DNA from: CAXBCP01 sp963974055
GTDB taxonomy: Bacteria; Pseudomonadota; Alphaproteobacteria; MPNO01; UBA830
Length of the DNA stretch: 64,000 nt
Assembly (NCBI GenBank): GCA_963974055.1
Contig: CAXBCP010000001.1
Location: 1 to 64,000, forward strand
Direction of reading: 5' to 3'
Below are positions 62,811 through 64,000 of this stretch, piece by piece (the first letter of the stretch is position 1; each line of letters opens with the position of its first letter). The position numbers and the translations under genes are program-made. Below the pieces are notes generated by a model. That model did no database searches. It was not told the origin of the DNA and saw only the letters and a program-made list of their open reading frames with translations.

Positions 62811-63302
62811 ATGAGCAGTGGCGAATCGGCCCGCGGACGCGCATTCGTGATGCAGCCGGGAGAGGGCCCGAGCTTCTGGCAGCCGAAGCCGGCGAACGGC
62901 CACGCCGATCCGATGCTGACCCCGGCGGACACCAACTTCGGCGACATGTCGATGGGGTACCAGACCATCGCACCGGGCGGTCATGTGCGCGAACATTCCC
63001 ATGCCGACCAGGTTGAACTGCAGATCTGTTTCAAGGGTAAGGGCCATGTAATGGTCGACGGTGCGCGCCACGACATCGTGCCCGGTTCTTCGTGTTTTCT
63101 CGGCTATGACGTGAAGCATGCGATTCATAACGACGGCGACGAAGATCTCGTGATGCTGTGGGTTATTACCCCGGCCGGGCTCGAGGATTTCTTCGCGACC
63201 ATCGGCCGCGACCGCCGCCCCGGCGATCCCGTGCCCGAACCATTCGAACGGCCGACCGACGTGGTCGCGATCGAACGGTCGCTCGGAATGAACGATACCT
63301 GA
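62811..63302 (+). CDS. Cupin-domain protein
   Basis: A 163-residue single-domain cupin. Motif 1 is PGGHVREHSHADQVEL, with two His and a Glu-like metal ligand set, and motif 2 is PGSSCFLGYDVKHAIHN with a further His. It is probably a small metal-dependent dioxygenase, isomerase or binding protein. AAGGAGG lies 8 bases before the ATG, an excellent ribosome-binding site. The alpha/beta hydrolase gene starts 44 bases downstream, so they may share a pathway. Confidence 0.9.
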   Translation: MSSGESARGRAFVMQPGEGPSFWQPKPANGHADPMLTPADTNFGDMSMGYQTIAPGGHVREHSHADQVELQICFKGKGHVMVDGARHDIVPGSSCFLGYDVKHAIHNDGDEDLVMLWVITPAGLEDFFATIGRDRRPGDPVPEPFERPTDVVAIERSLGMNDT

Positions 63303-63346
63303 GCAACGCGACCCGAAACCGGATCAAAAAACAGGCGAAACACACC

Positions 63347-64000
63347 GTGCCCAAAGTCGATATCGGCGATGCCGAAATTCATTACGAGGAAGCCGGCGCA
63401 GGCGATCCGATCATGTTCGTGCCGGGCCTCGGCGGCGGCAACGGGCTCTGGGTAAACCAGATACCGGCCTTTGCCGACCGCTATCGCACGATCGCCCACG
63501 ATCATCGCGGCTGCGGCGAAAGCACCTATTCTATGATCGAGTATTCGGTCGATCAGATGGCCGCAGACGCGATCCGCCTGATGGACGCGCTGGACATCGA
63601 ACGCGCCCACTGGGTCGGTCATTCGACGGGCGGCGCGATGGGCCAGGTCGTCGCCCAGGATTATCCGGACCGGCTGGCGTCGCTGGTGCTCAGCGCCACG
63701 TGGCCGGGCCAGGATTCCTATTTCAATCGTTCTTTCGCCGCGCGCAAATCGGTGCTGGTGAACCAGGGCACGGCGGAATATGCCCGCCATTCGATCCTGA
63801 CCCTGCTGCCGCCGTGGTACATCACCCGGAACGCCGACAAGATCGACGTGCTTGAAGGGTATCTCGCCGGCGCCGATCAGCCCGCGGCAATCATGGAAAG
63901 CCGCATCGATGCGATCTGCGCCTTCGACCGCCGCGGGCGCATGACCGATATAAAGGTGCCGACCCTGGTGATCGTCGCCGAGGACGACATGGTGACGCCG
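63347..64000 (+). CDS. Alpha/beta hydrolase, C-terminus beyond the window
   Basis: An open frame of 218 codons that runs off the window end. It reads VPKVDIGDAEIHYEEAGAGD at the start, then FVPGLGGGNGLW (oxyanion region), HDHRGCGES, and the nucleophile elbow GHSTGGAMG. The acid is probably in VAEDDMVTP at the very edge; the catalytic His lies outside. This resembles 3-oxoadipate enol-lactonase and RutD-like hydrolases. The start is taken as GTG at 63347, which is uncertain. Confidence 0.85.
   Translation, partial: MPKVDIGDAEIHYEEAGAGDPIMFVPGLGGGNGLWVNQIPAFADRYRTIAHDHRGCGESTYSMIEYSVDQMAADAIRLMDALDIERAHWVGHSTGGAMGQVVAQDYPDRLASLVLSATWPGQDSYFNRSFAARKSVLVNQGTAEYARHSILTLLPPWYITRNADKIDVLEGYLAGADQPAAIMESRIDAICAFDRRGRMTDIKVPTLVIVAEDDMVTP

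Overview
The window is about 64 kb of high-GC DNA with dense coding on both strands. It looks like the chromosome of a free-living alphaproteobacterium, probably Rhodospirillales-like. The evidence is the parA-parB pair, the block DUF3576 lipoprotein - leuS - lptE - holA, the hemC - hemD/Mic60 - hemY block, a CysN-CysC fusion, an intracellular PHB depolymerase and FixL/FixJ-type regulators. No rRNA, CRISPR array, phage or insertion sequence was seen. One tRNA (Thr, CGT) is present.

Layout. 0-2.3 kb: parA and parB, the chromosome segregation pair. 2.3-20.8 kb: an accessory stretch between parB and holA, two loci that I would expect to be adjacent and convergent in relatives. It holds a LysR regulator with two luciferase-like flavin monooxygenases, two glutathione transferases, a PHB depolymerase, a dihydroxyphthalate decarboxylase-like protein, a PEP-CTERM protein, a DsbA-like oxidoreductase next to a cysteine-rich secreted protein with two DM9 repeats, and a multi-PAS sensor kinase with a FixJ-type regulator and a divergent degenerate receiver. 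20.8-25.8 kb: holA, lptE, leuS and a DUF3576 lipoprotein. 26-30.4 kb: a porin and the sulfate-activation genes cysD and cysNC. 30.5-34 kb: yggS, a YkuD-type protein, a large protein of unknown function and an OmpR-type regulator. 34-38 kb: a five-gene minus-strand cluster with both aconitase X subunits and three short-chain dehydrogenases, one of them without catalytic residues. 38-43.6 kb: a histidine kinase with an ethylene-receptor-like membrane domain, then a metallo-hydrolase - methyltransferase - nucleotide cyclase operon. 43.9-52.3 kb: a thiolase, then a six-gene plus-strand catabolic operon (hydrolase, SDR, acyl-CoA synthetase, enoyl-CoA hydratase, esterase, MFS transporter). 52.3-56.4 kb: a PEP-CTERM choice-of-anchor protein, a core methionine synthase and a PstS-type protein preceded by four phased Pho half-sites. 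56.6-64 kb: tRNA-Thr, hemY, a hemD-Mic60 fusion, hemC, tsaD, a cupin and a hydrolase cut by the window end.

The most notable items are four. First, uroporphyrinogen-III synthase and a Mic60/mitofilin-type membrane protein lie in one continuous reading frame between hemC and hemY. Second, a secreted protein with 24 cysteines and DM9 repeats sits beside its own thiol oxidoreductase. Third, the ethylene-receptor-like kinase keeps Asp and His at the copper-site positions but lacks the cysteine. Fourth, the aconitase X / SDR cluster suggests a pathway I cannot assign. All calls come from reading the sequence; no database search was run.
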